A DNA stretch of 64,000 bases from an uncultured Methanomicrobiales archaeon (lineage in GTDB: Archaea; Halobacteriota; Methanomicrobia; Methanomicrobiales; Methanospirillaceae). The stretch's first letter is position 1; the number at the start of each line of letters is the position of its first letter. The translations under genes and the position numbers were made by a program. The notes beneath the pieces were generated by a model, which was not told the origin of the DNA, searched no databases, and worked only from the letters and a program-made list of their open reading frames with translations. Of the stretch, positions 19,739 to 30,080 are shown in pieces. Where the stretch lies: the NCBI GenBank assembly GCA_903926075.1, contig CAIYHQ010000050.1, forward strand, positions 1-64,000, in the 5' to 3' direction.

Positions 19739-20631
19739 ACTCCTCTCTCCAGACAAATAACCCTTGACAGGGGTGACTCATCCAATATTTTATAGTCAGA
19801 ATATTCCGAAATTGATTTTGCAAACTCCTGCACCTCAGTGTGTTCAGGCATATTACCTCTTTCCAGTCGTTTGCGGGAATATCCAAGATACATATACCCT
19901 TTAACCTCAATGAAAGTAGCTCCGGAATCCTTAAGAATCGCACCGTATTTTTCAGGAGAGTGATCATTGATACCTTTTACCATGGTTATACGGACTGCAG
20001 ACCTTTGCCTGCTCATTTCACTGATACTAGTAAGTACATTCGCCCAAAGATCGGAAGAAGGCCTGCACAGTGATTCATATGTCTCTTTATCAGGTGCATC
20101 AAGGGAGATGTAAAGTTGAGTAGGACGGCATCTCCTGAGCATTTCAGGCTTTGTGCCGTTACTCACAAGAAATGTCGAATAATTCTTCTCTGTTAATCTG
20201 TCAATCAACTCTGGAAGCCAGGGATAAAGTGTTGGTTCGCCAGAGAGTGATATTGCTACGTGCCTTGGCGTTAAAGCTTCAAGAAAACGTTCTTCCGGCA
20301 CATGTGGATTTACTTTATAACCTGACAATGCTTTCTTCTGGAGCCCAGGAAGTGCTTCGATTATCTCGTGAGGCTGGAGAATAAAAGTATCAGGCTCTTC
20401 ATATTCGAATGAACGCCAGCAGAACAGACAACGCTGGTTACACATAAGTGTCGGCGTCATCTGGACACAGAGATGACTCTCTATCCCGTAGAACTGATGT
20501 TTATAGCACTGGCCACCACCGGTAAGTGACCTTTTACACCACAGGCACGGTTTGACGGCGGCAGAGGAACCCGGCTTCACAAACTGGTAACCCTGCCTCT
20601 TTAAGCCTTCACATCGTTTTAAGCGCATCAA
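19735..20631 (-). CDS. taw1: 4-demethylwyosine synthase (radical SAM, TYW1/Taw1)
   Basis: 298 residues. It builds the tricyclic base of wyosine at position 37 of tRNA-Phe from N1-methylguanosine and pyruvate. The radical SAM cluster is Cys64, Cys68 and Cys71 in CNQRCLFCW. Cys29, Cys42 and Cys55 have the 13-residue spacing of the second 4Fe-4S cluster known in archaeal TYW1. Length is near the archaeal norm, with no flavodoxin domain. The start overlaps the end of argS by 23 bases and the stop overlaps the start of sepS, so the genes are translationally coupled. No m1G37 methylase gene is nearby. Confidence 0.95.
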   Translation of the reverse strand: MMRLKRCEGLKRQGYQFVKPGSSAAVKPCLWCKRSLTGGGQCYKHQFYGIESHLCVQMTPTLMCNQRCLFCWRSFEYEEPDTFILQPHEIIEALPGLQKKALSGYKVNPHVPEERFLEALTPRHVAISLSGEPTLYPWLPELIDRLTEKNYSTFLVSNGTKPEMLRRCRPTQLYISLDAPDKETYESLCRPSSDLWANVLTSISEMSRQRSAVRITMVKGINDHSPEKYGAILKDSGATFIEVKGYMYLGYSRKRLERGNMPEHTEVQEFAKSISEYSDYKILDESPLSRVICLERGV

Positions 20632-22273
20632 TACCCATTACAGAAAGGGTTTCTTTCAGTGTTTGTGCAGTTGCCTTTACAATAGTGAGCCTGCTCCTTT
20701 TCTCTTCTTCAGCTGCCTTTAAAACAGGGAGGTCATGGTAAAATGAGTTAAACAGGTCTGCAAGTTCACGTGCATAGGATGCAATGAGATGAGGTCTGAG
20801 TTCAATAATCGTCCTTTCAATAATATATGGGAATTTTGCTATCTGTTTCACAACTGCAATTTCACTCTGGTCTTTAACCTGGTATAAAGGTGAAAAATCA
20901 CCGGCTTTTTCAAGTATACTTGAGGCACGGGCAAATGCGTACTGGATATAAGGACCGCTCTGCCTTTCAAAATTAAGGGCTTCTTCCCAGTTAAATACAG
21001 TATTCTTTTCTGGAGAAACTTTCACTATATCGTAACGAATAGCTGCGAGAGCGACAGACTGTGCAATTCTCTCCTGTTCTTCAGTTGAAAGTTCAGGCCT
21101 GCGGGTCCTTACCTCTTCCCTGGCACGCTTCCGTGTTTCAAGAATAAGTTCATCAGCAGAGATGAATTTACCCTGCCTTGTGCTCATCGAGCCTTCAGGA
21201 AGTGAAACAAATTCAAAATGTACTATCTCCGGAGTTCTCTCACCAATAAGTTTGAGTGTTGCTATCAACTGACCACCTATCAGTTTGTGGTCTGCACCCA
21301 GGACATCAATTACCCTGTCAAAATTTCTGCCTTTCCAGATATGGTATGCAAGGTCCCTTGCAGCATAAACTGTGGTACCATCGCTCCTGACAATAACATA
21401 TTCCTTGAGAAAACCCTCATTTGAAAGGTCAAGGTACATCCTGTCCTCAATATGGCACTCTGGAAGCCGCTTCAGTTTCCCGATAAGACGGTCAGTATCA
21501 CCGTTTCTTATAAAGTCGCTTTCACTAACAAAACGATCGTGTTTTGCATTCAGTTCTAGCAGAGTTGTTTCAAAGCCACTTAGGCATATCCCTACAGCGT
21601 AGAAAAACTTCTTTGTTGTCTCGGGTTCAATTGCTTCAACTTTCTGCATAAGGTGGTCAATCTGGCCGGTTATTGTGTTATCGTTATTGATCTTCTTATT
21701 AGCTTCAATATATACACGGGCTATGAAATGGTCAGATTTTTCGGATTCATTCTGGATTAAATCGAGATTATCAAGTCCCCAAACTACAATTGCTATCTGG
21801 CGGCCGATGTTATTGACATAGTACTGGACTTCCAGCTGGAACCCTGCTTTACGGAATGCACGGGCAAGAGTGTCCCCAATTATCGTGTTCCTGATATGGC
21901 CGACGTGAAGAGGACCATTTGGATTAGCACTTGTGTGTTCAAGGACAACACGTATACCTCTTTTTTCAAGGTTTCCATATCCCTCCTGGCATGCACAGAC
22001 GAGCGCCTCCTTAAGATATTCCTCCCCTGCAATGAAGTTTATGTACGGACCCTTTGTCTCAATTTTTATTGCTTTTAAAATTTCAAGTTTTGAGAGTTTA
22101 TCCGCAATATCAGTTGCTATAGGGACTGGGGAGGTCTTATTTTCCCGGCCTATACTAAAGGCGACCGTTGACGCAAAATCAGCATGTTCACCGCCTTCAA
22201 TCAGGCCTACATCCTTAATGCCGGTAATCTCCTGTAATGCGCTCTCAATACACTTATAAGTCTCACGAAACAT
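20609..22273 (-). CDS. argS: Arginyl-tRNA synthetase
   Basis: 554 residues, class I synthetase. The HIGH signature appears as HVGH in NPNGPLHVGHIRN; the KMSKS-equivalent is MSTRQGKF. The N-terminal additional domain (about 1-90) and the C-terminal anticodon-binding DALR domain (about 430-554, YIQYAFARASSI) are present. Its start is flush with the stop of the release factor gene (position 22273 shared), so the operon runs prf1-argS-taw1-sepS. No anomalies. Confidence 0.96.
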   Translation of the reverse strand: MFRETYKCIESALQEITGIKDVGLIEGGEHADFASTVAFSIGRENKTSPVPIATDIADKLSKLEILKAIKIETKGPYINFIAGEEYLKEALVCACQEGYGNLEKRGIRVVLEHTSANPNGPLHVGHIRNTIIGDTLARAFRKAGFQLEVQYYVNNIGRQIAIVVWGLDNLDLIQNESEKSDHFIARVYIEANKKINNDNTITGQIDHLMQKVEAIEPETTKKFFYAVGICLSGFETTLLELNAKHDRFVSESDFIRNGDTDRLIGKLKRLPECHIEDRMYLDLSNEGFLKEYVIVRSDGTTVYAARDLAYHIWKGRNFDRVIDVLGADHKLIGGQLIATLKLIGERTPEIVHFEFVSLPEGSMSTRQGKFISADELILETRKRAREEVRTRRPELSTEEQERIAQSVALAAIRYDIVKVSPEKNTVFNWEEALNFERQSGPYIQYAFARASSILEKAGDFSPLYQVKDQSEIAVVKQIAKFPYIIERTIIELRPHLIASYARELADLFNSFYHDLPVLKAAEEEKRSRLTIVKATAQTLKETLSVMGIDALKTM

Positions 22274-23544
22274 TATGAACCAGTCCTGTACCTAAGAATA
22301 GCTGCAATTCCACCAAAGGCGCTGTAAAGTATCGAACCCTCCTCAAAATCGTCAGAAATTATCTCAACTTTTGAGCTTGACAGGTCAGCGGTCTGGGTAA
22401 GTTCTTCGACAATATCTACTTCTTCATCAAGGATAATGGGCGATGAACAATTCGGGCAGTGTCCGAATTCAAGGTCTTTGACGTGTGTACCGGGTTCAAC
22501 CTGGATTGTCCTTTCTTCGACTCGCCCACAATTTGCACACCTCAGTTTTAGCCGGGACTTTCTCAGTTTGGAAGAGAGGAGTAATATATCAACAGCTCCC
22601 AATCCAAGGTTTTTCCGTACACTTTCCTCACCATAAGATGCAAGACCGTCTTCTTTTACGAGTTCCTTCAGGAACCTCTGCATAAGGTCTTTCTCTTTTA
22701 TTACCTCCATTCCCTTGAGTGCATCGCGGGCGTTATCAACTAGTTCAGCAAGACCGTCCTCATTTGTGTAGGCGACATCAAAGATACCGATTATTCGTTT
22801 CTGGATCTCGTGGTGGAGAAAATTCCCGGCTTCAAACTCCTCTTTTGTAGGGCTTGGCCCTCCTATCAGGAGTCCCTTAAACCGTTCGAAAAAATCTTTC
22901 TCAGAGAGAAAGATCTGGCTGGAACGCTCACCAATCTTAGTATAAAAGTCGTTAATCGCTATAAGTCTTAATCGCTCAAAACGGACGCTTGACTGGCCCC
23001 CTTTACGTTGTTTTCCAGGGACTGTTGAAGTTGTCCCTCCAATTGGTTCAATCCTGTTGCCACGAAGAAAGCCCCAGTAAGCTTCACGTCTGTCAAGGAC
23101 CAGGAGGCCGTAAACCGCCTTTTCTTCGAGCATCTGGCGCAATGGTTCGAGCTCGAAACTTGAACTGCAGCGGTAGATGTAAAGGTTGAGTGGTTCAGGC
23201 GGGTCGACTATAAGGCATTCCAGGTCTGTTTTGTCCCCTCCAAGCTGGATTGCGCCACAGAATATTGCTATTCCGCGCGGAGGTGCAGTCCTGTAATATT
23301 TTAATCTGGACAGGATTGATGAAATGGCACTCTGAACATTTGTTTTTGTCTGCTTGCTTTTAATGTTTGAAGTCTGCCCCAGCTCATCACGGAGCTGAGC
23401 TGCCACGTCATAGATCTGTTTGTCTGGTGGTATATAGAGAGAAATAAGTTCAGTACCGCTGCCCTGTTTCTCCTCAAGTTTCTCAAGCATCTTTTTAAAT
23501 TCATACCTGTGCCTGGCATCATCCATCTCAACATTCTCTGTCAC
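22273..23544 (-). CDS. prf1: Peptide chain release factor aRF1
   Basis: 423 residues. It recognises all three stop codons and triggers peptide release. Diagnostic motifs are NIKS (residues 60-63) for stop-codon decoding and GGQ (182-184) in GKQRKGGQSSVRFERL for hydrolysis. The C-terminal domain has a zinc-ribbon-like CANCGR...GHCPNC. GTG at 23544 is preceded by GGTGAG; an in-frame ATG codes residue 7. First gene of the prf1-argS-taw1-sepS run. Confidence 0.96.
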   Translation of the reverse strand: MTENVEMDDARHRYEFKKMLEKLEEKQGSGTELISLYIPPDKQIYDVAAQLRDELGQTSNIKSKQTKTNVQSAISSILSRLKYYRTAPPRGIAIFCGAIQLGGDKTDLECLIVDPPEPLNLYIYRCSSSFELEPLRQMLEEKAVYGLLVLDRREAYWGFLRGNRIEPIGGTTSTVPGKQRKGGQSSVRFERLRLIAINDFYTKIGERSSQIFLSEKDFFERFKGLLIGGPSPTKEEFEAGNFLHHEIQKRIIGIFDVAYTNEDGLAELVDNARDALKGMEVIKEKDLMQRFLKELVKEDGLASYGEESVRKNLGLGAVDILLLSSKLRKSRLKLRCANCGRVEERTIQVEPGTHVKDLEFGHCPNCSSPIILDEEVDIVEELTQTADLSSSKVEIISDDFEEGSILYSAFGGIAAILRYRTGS

Positions 23545-23583
23545 CCCATCTCACCTTTAAAAAGTCTCCTTATTCTATGGCTT

Positions 23584-24501
23584 TCAGTTGTGATATAACT
23601 GTGCCAGCCTCTGCAATATCAGCTGGTCAGTCTCTTCATTTATTCCATGAGTTCCATTGAAGGTTAAAAATTCCTTTGGATCTTTTGCATAGGAAAAGAG
23701 TTTTGTTCCTGAATCAAACGGAATAATCGGATCAGTTTTTGAGTGAAAGATAAAAGTATTCCGCGGACTGATTAAAGACAGATATGTATCAGGGTCGATT
23801 GATAGCAGAAACTTGCGCTGAATTCCTGTATATTGATCACCCTCCCTGTCAAACCCTGAGGTTGAGACTGCAATGACTCCTCTGGATGCAGAGTCAAGCG
23901 CAGCTGCAATTATAGCATATCTTCCACCATTGCTCTCACCTATGTACATAACCGGAACTTGAGTGCGGTCTCTGAGATATTGGGCAGCTTCAAGCATGTC
24001 CAGAATGTTGTCATAGTACTGCGGAAATCCCTGATTTGCGAATTTCTGGAAGTCAAGTTTGAAATCCAGGGGGTATCCTTCAGTTTCTCCCCCCTGGCCA
24101 CGAATATCCAGGACAAGATACGAATATCCGGATTGCAGATATGGCTTCATCCTGTTGATGTGACCTTCTTTTTTTACTCCTGCACCTGGTGCATGCACAA
24201 AACCAGCTATTGTCTTATTGTTTGGTATCCCGAGGATTCCGTATACTTCTCCGTGTGGTGTATGAAACACCAGCCGCTCAATAGTATAATTTGCGTTTTT
24301 TTCAATAATTGAGGTTGATACTGGCGACTCCGAAAAATTTAAAGTAAGTCTGCCATCTTCCGCTACACTATACTGCCTTGAAGCAGGTTCATGTGATGTG
24401 CATCCTGAAAAAGAAGCCAGTATTACTAATATTACAGATAATGCAATAATTACTGGAATTTTATTGAAATGCTTTATAAAACAGACATATTGTTTTTGCA
24501 T
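23584..24501 (-). CDS. Alpha/beta-hydrolase lipoprotein (esterase/peptidase-like)
   Basis: 305 residues. An N-terminal membrane segment ends in a lipobox-like FSGCTS, so it is probably a lipoprotein on the outer membrane face. The hydrolase fold includes GFVHAPGAGVKKEGHINRM, VLDIRGQGG, the nucleophile elbow GESNGGR, an acid in SKTDPIIPFDSG and a His in FNGTHGINEE. It resembles prolyl-oligopeptidase or dienelactone-hydrolase relatives; the substrate is unknown. Its start lies 41 bases inside the end of the Nudix gene, so it is the last gene of the queDEC-nudix unit. Confidence 0.75.
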   Translation of the reverse strand: MQKQYVCFIKHFNKIPVIIALSVILVILASFSGCTSHEPASRQYSVAEDGRLTLNFSESPVSTSIIEKNANYTIERLVFHTPHGEVYGILGIPNNKTIAGFVHAPGAGVKKEGHINRMKPYLQSGYSYLVLDIRGQGGETEGYPLDFKLDFQKFANQGFPQYYDNILDMLEAAQYLRDRTQVPVMYIGESNGGRYAIIAAALDSASRGVIAVSTSGFDREGDQYTGIQRKFLLSIDPDTYLSLISPRNTFIFHSKTDPIIPFDSGTKLFSYAKDPKEFLTFNGTHGINEETDQLILQRLAQLYHN

Positions 24502-24964
24502 CTGTAATTCTCCCGTTAAGTATCATGTTCTTTACTTCATCAAGTGAAAACCTGCGGACTTCGATTATCTCATCGTCATCCATTGGATAATTCTCTGATT
24601 TTGTGAGTCCTTCGGCAAGAAATAGGTGAATTATTTCATCTGAATACCCGGGAGTCGTGAATATTGTGCCTAGTGATGTTAACCTTTCTGCATTGAGATG
24701 TGTCTCTTCTGCGAGTTCGCGTTTAGCAGTCAAAATCGGGCTTTCACCAGGTTCGCACTTGCCTGCTGGAGCTTCAATAATGTAGTCTTCAATACAATAG
24801 CGATATTGCGAGAGCAGGTAACAATCGAGTTCCTCAATAGGGAGAATCGCAACAGCATCTCCTGGATGGACAATTAATCCCTCTTTACGGTACCCGTTTG
24901 GAAGGACTACCTTTTTTTTCTCGATTGAAATATTCCTGCCCTTGTAAACTTCCGTCATTCTCAC
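24461..24964 (-). CDS. Nudix hydrolase (ADP-ribose pyrophosphatase-like)
   Basis: 167 residues. The Nudix box begins GKCEPGE and continues into RELAEET, fitting GX5EX7REUXEE, with His in place of the usual Gly. The N-terminal [24 protein letters not shown] and [10 protein letters not shown] resemble ADP-sugar pyrophosphatases. It would hydrolyse a nucleoside diphosphate linked to another moiety. It overlaps queC by four bases (ATGA) and so belongs to the archaeosine gene unit; whether it acts in that pathway is unknown. Confidence 0.85.
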   Translation of the reverse strand: MRMTEVYKGRNISIEKKKVVLPNGYRKEGLIVHPGDAVAILPIEELDCYLLSQYRYCIEDYIIEAPAGKCEPGESPILTAKRELAEETHLNAERLTSLGTIFTTPGYSDEIIHLFLAEGLTKSENYPMDDDEIIEVRRFSLDEVKNMILNGRITDAKTICLFYKAFQ

Positions 24965-25626
24965 TCCATATATTTGAGCGGGTCATGAATCCCGTCAGCT
25001 GCAAATGCTTCCAGGCGGTAATGGCATGCTCCGCATCGTCCGCATGCCTTCTCTAAGTTCTGATAACATGACCATGTATGCTCGTAAGGAACATCAAGTC
25101 TCATTCCCAGTTTGAGGATATCTGTCTTGGTCATATTTACAAATGGTGCATGAAGCTCTATGTCAGTCCCATCTCGTGTCCCCAGGTCTATCACTCTCTG
25201 GAAAGCTTCTATGAATTCGGGCCTGCAATCAGGATATCCACTGTAATCAAGTGCCTGAGCTCCGATGAAAATTGCAGACGCACCCCGCGACTCTGCAAAA
25301 CTCGTTGCAATTGAGAGCAAATTAGCATTCCTGAATGGGACATAAGTGTTTGGGAGGTGTGAAAGGTCTGGATCGAAATCATCGATGTCTATCTGATTAT
25401 CTGTGAGCGCACTTCCGCCGATCCTGGAGAAATATTCGAGATTAATTTCAATAAATTCAAGAACTCCAAGAAGATCTGCGACTTTTTGTGCACACGCGCG
25501 TTCTTTGCTTTCAGTTCTCTGACCATAATTAAGGTGAAGTGCATATATACTGAATCCCTCTTTTTTTGCATAATATGCAAGTGTCGATGAATCCATTCCG
25601 CCTGAAAGCAGACATAAGGCTTTCAT
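24961..25626 (-). CDS. queC: 7-cyano-7-deazaguanine (preQ0) synthase
   Basis: 221 residues. ATP-dependent conversion of 7-carboxy-7-deazaguanine to preQ0, the base later inserted into tRNA and turned into archaeosine. The PP-loop SGGMDSST is at the N-terminus, and four zinc-binding Cys lie in [16 protein letters not shown] near the C-terminus. The start codon overlaps the queE stop. Tightly linked order queD-queE-queC. Confidence 0.95.
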   Translation of the reverse strand: MKALCLLSGGMDSSTLAYYAKKEGFSIYALHLNYGQRTESKERACAQKVADLLGVLEFIEINLEYFSRIGGSALTDNQIDIDDFDPDLSHLPNTYVPFRNANLLSIATSFAESRGASAIFIGAQALDYSGYPDCRPEFIEAFQRVIDLGTRDGTDIELHAPFVNMTKTDILKLGMRLDVPYEHTWSCYQNLEKACGRCGACHYRLEAFAADGIHDPLKYME

Positions 25627-26234
25627 TATTTCACTCCTATAAATTTGTGTATTTGCAGTTGTACCCGTGCATCAAGAGAATTTGAGATGATATATTCCGC
25701 AATATTTAGCACATCCGACCCCTCAACAGGGGAAAAAAAGACTTCTCCTGATATCTGGTGATTTTTAAGGATCTCCCCTGCGTATTTAAGGTCAGGATTA
25801 TCTTCTACTACGAATTTTACTGTGTCGTTCTCACTAATCTGATTAAGAAGGCTGAGGTCACTCTTCTCCCCTGACGAGGGACATTTCACATCCATGCATA
25901 TCGATGCGTACTCCTGGAAAGGCCTGAAATCCATTGTCCCATTCGTCTCGATCTCAATTTTAAAATTATTCTCTTTCAGAAGCTTAAGGAGGGGAGAAAG
26001 TTCTTCTTCCTGGATTAAGGGTTCACCACCAGTGATGCAGACTCTGAAACAGTTAAGTGACATCAGTTCGCGAAATATTGATTCTTTACTCATTTCTATC
26101 CCGTTTCCGCGAGCTTCAGGGGTGTCACACCAGCTGCAGTTCAGATTGCATCCAGCAAACCTTACAAATGAGCATGGGTATCCCTGCCCTTTTCCCTCCC
26201 CCTGGATGCTTAAAAAAATCTCAAATACTCTCAT
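25626..26234 (-). CDS. queE: 7-carboxy-7-deazaguanine synthase (radical SAM)
   Basis: 202 residues. It converts 6-carboxytetrahydropterin to 7-carboxy-7-deazaguanine. The N-terminus [18 protein letters not shown] and the cluster motif in [14 protein letters not shown] are typical, with CX3-type spacing giving the radical SAM cysteines; CITGGEPL is the SAM-binding GGE motif. Overlaps queD by four bases. Complete, small-type QueE. Confidence 0.94.
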   Translation of the reverse strand: MRVFEIFLSIQGEGKGQGYPCSFVRFAGCNLNCSWCDTPEARGNGIEMSKESIFRELMSLNCFRVCITGGEPLIQEEELSPLLKLLKENNFKIEIETNGTMDFRPFQEYASICMDVKCPSSGEKSDLSLLNQISENDTVKFVVEDNPDLKYAGEILKNHQISGEVFFSPVEGSDVLNIAEYIISNSLDARVQLQIHKFIGVK

Positions 26235-26632
26235 ATCAGTTCAGCATAGCATGTTGGCGACTCCCAGACTCTGATCTTCAAAACTCTCGCCTGAATTTTC
26301 TGTGATATTATCGCTTCTTCAAGCATTTTACGGAAGAGAACGGCAAGGAGTTCGCTCGAAGGGTCACCGGGCGTAACAATTACCGGTTGGAATGGTTCAA
26401 GGGCAGACACCATGTTGTCCTCTTCATTTAATATAGTCTGGTGGTCAAAAGTTTCTATGACTTCTTTAATGAGGTTATAATCCATAAGGATCCTGGTCTC
26501 TATGTCACACTCTCCTTCAACCCAGACTTCTACCTTCCATCGGTGACCATGAAGCCGGTTACACTTCCCTTTATAGTGCATGAGCCTGTGACAGGCATCG
26601 AACTGGACTTCCTTGTAGACACCAATACTCAT
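26231..26632 (-). CDS. queD: 6-carboxytetrahydropterin synthase
   Basis: About 133 residues from ATG 26632 (MSIGVYKEVQFDACHRL); an upstream in-frame start at 26671 adds 13 residues unlike the family. Zinc-binding His residues are in FDACHRL and RLHGHRW, with the catalytic Cys in KGKCNRLHGH. It makes 6-carboxytetrahydropterin from dihydroneopterin triphosphate in the archaeosine pathway. First gene of the queDEC unit, divergent from the ribosomal-protein operon. Confidence 0.93.
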   Translation of the reverse strand: MSIGVYKEVQFDACHRLMHYKGKCNRLHGHRWKVEVWVEGECDIETRILMDYNLIKEVIETFDHQTILNEEDNMVSALEPFQPVIVTPGDPSSELLAVLFRKMLEEAIISQKIQARVLKIRVWESPTCYAELI

Positions 26633-26710
26633 TATGAAAGTTTCGGGTGCAGGATATAATATTATTAGCAATGCTGTACCAAATATACAGGCACACAGCG
26701 GATATAGAAT

Positions 26711-26779
26711 ACTATATAAACTAGATCCGCGCGTTAACAGCGGCCGGAACAGGCCGAATCTTAACTAAATTCATTGAGG
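26711..26779 (+). promoter_or_regulatory. Promoter and RBS of the rps12-rps7-aEF2 operon
   Basis: ACTATATAA at 26711-26719 is a strong TATA element. The leader of roughly 45 bases contains a GC-rich segment with the short inverted repeat CGGCC/GGCCG (26751-26768 region) and GAGGG at 26775-26779 as ribosome-binding site, eight bases before ATG 26787. Confidence 0.6.
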
Positions 26780-26786
26780 GTATCTA

Positions 26787-27215
26787 ATGGGACAGGGAAA
26801 ATTTGCAGCACGCAAGATGGTCCGCGATTCGAATAAGTTCAGGTGGAGTGATCCAAATTATGCAAGGAGACAGGATGGGCTTGACCTGAAAAGTGACCCG
26901 CTCGAGGGCGCTCCTCAATCACGCGGAATAGTGCTCGAAAAGATTGGAGTTGAGGCAAAGCAGCCAAACTCTGCAATACGCAAGTGCGTCAGGGTTCAAC
27001 TTATCAAGAATGGAAGACAGGTCTCTGCTTTCGCAGCTGGAGACGGAGCAATAAACTTCATTGATGAACATGACGAAGTCGAGATCGAAGGTATCGGCGG
27101 TCGTCTTGGACGTTCCATGGGTGATATCCCTGGTGTCCGGTTTGTCGTCACAAAGGTGAACGGAGTATCACTTAATGAACTTGTGATTGGAAGGAAGGAG
27201 AAGCCGAGGAGGTAA
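26787..27215 (+). CDS. rps12: 30S ribosomal protein S12 (uS12)
   Basis: 142 residues, archaeal length. The conserved decoding-centre segment [19 protein letters not shown] and the C-terminal [26 protein letters not shown] are clear. First gene of a short operon with S7 and aEF2. Confidence 0.98.
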   Translation: MGQGKFAARKMVRDSNKFRWSDPNYARRQDGLDLKSDPLEGAPQSRGIVLEKIGVEAKQPNSAIRKCVRVQLIKNGRQVSAFAAGDGAINFIDEHDEVEIEGIGGRLGRSMGDIPGVRFVVTKVNGVSLNELVIGRKEKPRR

Positions 27216-27219
27216 GAAT

Positions 27220-27798
27220 ATGGTTGATATAGAAACAAAAAAACTCCTCTTCAATAAATATGACATGAATGAGGTTCATATTGGAGACCCGGGCCTTGTC
27301 AGGTATGTAAACCTCTCATCAATGATAGTACCTCATTCATGTGGGAAATTTACCCGTCAGGAGTTTAACAAAGGCAACATGTTGATAGTTGAACGACTTA
27401 TCAACCGTCTGATGCAGACAGAGAACAATACAGGGAAAAAAACGCTCTGCATCAACATTGTACGCGATGCATTTGAGATAATCCACAAGCGCACAAAGAA
27501 GAACCCGGTCCAGGTTCTTGTAGAAGCTCTTGCAAATTCTGGTCCTCGTGAGGAGACTGTCCGTCTAAAATACGGTGGAATTAATGTCCCAAAATCGGTA
27601 GATACAGCACCCTTGAGGCGTGTAAATTCAGGGCTAAAGTACATCGCGGATGCAGTAAAAAGTTCATCAAAAGGGACAAAAAAACCTGTATCTATCTGCC
27701 TTGCCGATGAGTTGATCGCTGCTTCAAAGGGCGATATGAAATGTTATTGTGTTAACAAGAAGGAAGAGCGCGAGCGTATAGCAAAATCCGCCCGTTAA
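27220..27798 (+). CDS. rps7: 30S ribosomal protein S7 (uS7)
   Basis: 192 residues from ATG 27220, which follows GAGGAGG at the S12 gene end; an earlier in-frame start at 27187 lies within S12 and is unlikely. Typical archaeal S7 features are [13 protein letters not shown]-like N-terminus ([15 protein letters not shown]) and the conserved [24 protein letters not shown]. Binds the 3' domain of 16S rRNA. Confidence 0.98.
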   Translation: MVDIETKKLLFNKYDMNEVHIGDPGLVRYVNLSSMIVPHSCGKFTRQEFNKGNMLIVERLINRLMQTENNTGKKTLCINIVRDAFEIIHKRTKKNPVQVLVEALANSGPREETVRLKYGGINVPKSVDTAPLRRVNSGLKYIADAVKSSSKGTKKPVSICLADELIAASKGDMKCYCVNKKEERERIAKSAR

Positions 27799-27824
27799 TC
27801 TCTTTTTACTCTTTTAGGTGTATT

Positions 27825-30020
27825 ATGTCACGTGCAAAGAAAACGGTTGAACGAGTTATAGAACTTATGAACCAGCCGGAGCATATCCGGAATATTGGTA
27901 TCGTTGCCCATATTGATCACGGGAAGACCACACTCTCTGACAGTCTGCTTGCAGGAGCCGGCATAATAAGTGAAGAACTTGCAGGAAGGCAGCTCTTCAT
28001 GGATTCCGACCCAGAGGAACAGGCACGTGGAATCACGATAGACGCAAGTAACGTCTCAATGGTCCACGAATATGAAGGAACAGACTTTCTTATCAATATG
28101 ATTGATACACCTGGCCATGTTGACTTTGGTGGTGATGTCACCCGTGCCATGCGGGCAGTTGATGGCGCAGTTGTATTAGTTGATGCTGTTGAAGGGACAA
28201 TGCCTCAAACCGAGACAGTACTTCGTCAGGCTTTAAAAGAGCAGGTACGTCCGGTTCTCTTTATCAATAAAGTTGACCGTCTCATCAATGAACTCAAAGT
28301 CGATGAGATGGAGATGCAGATCCGGCTCGGCAAAGTCATTGATAAGGTGAATAAACTTATCAAAGGAATGAATGAGGACATGTATAATGCCGGATGGAAA
28401 CTTGACGCATCAAACGGAACTGTAGCATTCGGATCATCCCTTTATAAGTGGGCAGTTTCTGTCCCGTTCATGAAGAGGAGCGGTGTCTCTTTTAAGGATG
28501 TGTATGACAAATGCCGCGAAGGCGACATGAAATATCTAGCAACAAAGAGTCCACTCTGTGAAGTTGTTCTCGATATGGTGGTTTCACATCTTCCAAACCC
28601 TTTTGATGCACAGAAGCGTCGTATCAAAGTTATCTGGCATGGGGACATCGAATCACCTGAAGGAAAATCGATGCTTACCTGTGACCCAAATGGTCCTATT
28701 GCACTCATGGTTACTGACATATCATTTGATCCGCACGCAGGTGAGGTTGCAACAGGCAGACTCTTCTCCGGGAAATTGAAACGCGGGGTTGAATTATATG
28801 TCATGGGGTCAGCGAAGAAATCAAATCGTATCCAGCAGGTAGGGATATTCATGGGACCCACAAGAACTGAGGTCGAGGAACTGTATGCAGGGAATATTGC
28901 AGCAGTAACCGGTCTTCGTGATGCGATGGTGGGATCAACAGTAACCTCTCTCATGGAAATGACCTCATTTGAGGCTTTGAAACACTACAGCGAACCTGTT
29001 ATGACGGTTGCTGTTGAAGCAAAGAATATGAAGGATCTTCCTAAGCTTGTCGAGGTATTAAGGCAGGTCGCAAAAGAAGACCCCACCCTTGTTATCACAA
29101 TCAATGAGGAGACAGGCGAGCATCTTATAAGTGGCATGGGTGAGCTTCACCTGGAGATCATAACTGGTCGTATCAAGCGTGACAAAGGTGTTGAGATAAT
29201 TACTTCTGAACCCATAGTTGTATATCGTGAGACTGTCACTCAAAAAACACCTGGAGCAGTTGAAGGTAAATCACCCAATCGTCACAACCGTTTCTATATT
29301 GAAATTGAACCTCTTGCAGAAGAGATAGTAACAATGATTAAGAGTGGGGATATCTCAATGAACCAGCCGGCCCTTGAACGGCGGGATACCCTTATGAAGG
29401 CAGGATATGACAAGGACGAAGCAAAGAGTGTAAAAGATATCAAAGGGACAAATCTGTTCCTTGACATGACCAAAGGGATTCAGTACCTGAATGAGACGAT
29501 GGAGCTTATCCTTGAAGGTCTTCACGAAGCCCTCGCTGGCGGTCCACTTGCCGATGAACCTGTTCAGAACCTGAAGATCAGGCTTGTTGATGTGAAGCTC
29601 CACGAAGACGCAATCCACCGTGGTCCGGCACAGGTTATTCCTGCTGTCAGGTCTGCAGTCAAGGCAGGTATTCTGATGGCAAACGACTCATTGCTTGAGC
29701 CGATACAGAAGATTCAGATAACTGTACCCACTGATCAGATGGGAAATGCAACTGCACAGATCCAGGGACGCCGTGGCCAGGTACTTGACCTCACAAGCGA
29801 GGGGGACACGGTCACAGTTGTTGGTAAAGCTCCGGTTGCAGAACTTTTTGGATTTGCCGGAGATATCAGATCAGCAACTGAAGGGCGTGCGATGTGGAAT
29901 ACTGAATTTGCAGGGTTTGAAATTGTCCCTGCAAGTCTTGTTAAAGATGTTGTAATGTCAATTAGGAAACGAAAAGGCCTTAAAGAGCAGATACCACGTC
30001 CTGATGACTATCTGGCATAA
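27825..30020 (+). CDS. fusA: Translation elongation factor aEF2
   Basis: 731 residues, normal length. GTPase motifs: G1 [10 protein letters not shown]3 [11 protein letters not shown]4 NKVDR. Domain IV carries [11 protein letters not shown] with the His that is converted to diphthamide. It follows S7 by 26 bases. Genes for aEF1A and S10, which commonly follow in euryarchaeal str operons, are absent here; the next gene is recQ. Confidence 0.98.
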   Translation: MSRAKKTVERVIELMNQPEHIRNIGIVAHIDHGKTTLSDSLLAGAGIISEELAGRQLFMDSDPEEQARGITIDASNVSMVHEYEGTDFLINMIDTPGHVDFGGDVTRAMRAVDGAVVLVDAVEGTMPQTETVLRQALKEQVRPVLFINKVDRLINELKVDEMEMQIRLGKVIDKVNKLIKGMNEDMYNAGWKLDASNGTVAFGSSLYKWAVSVPFMKRSGVSFKDVYDKCREGDMKYLATKSPLCEVVLDMVVSHLPNPFDAQKRRIKVIWHGDIESPEGKSMLTCDPNGPIALMVTDISFDPHAGEVATGRLFSGKLKRGVELYVMGSAKKSNRIQQVGIFMGPTRTEVEELYAGNIAAVTGLRDAMVGSTVTSLMEMTSFEALKHYSEPVMTVAVEAKNMKDLPKLVEVLRQVAKEDPTLVITINEETGEHLISGMGELHLEIITGRIKRDKGVEIITSEPIVVYRETVTQKTPGAVEGKSPNRHNRFYIEIEPLAEEIVTMIKSGDISMNQPALERRDTLMKAGYDKDEAKSVKDIKGTNLFLDMTKGIQYLNETMELILEGLHEALAGGPLADEPVQNLKIRLVDVKLHEDAIHRGPAQVIPAVRSAVKAGILMANDSLLEPIQKIQITVPTDQMGNATAQIQGRRGQVLDLTSEGDTVTVVGKAPVAELFGFAGDIRSATEGRAMWNTEFAGFEIVPASLVKDVVMSIRKRKGLKEQIPRPDDYLA

Positions 30021-30080
30021 ATATTTCCTGTAAACTCTTTTTTAGGATCAAATCTTTTACTTTCACTCCACACGCGGTTT

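Noticed and set aside
22273-26632. Treating MptA as the GTP cyclohydrolase feeding queD
   Set aside because: MptA makes a cyclic phosphate product for methanopterin; a direct link to archaeosine cannot be supported from this window.
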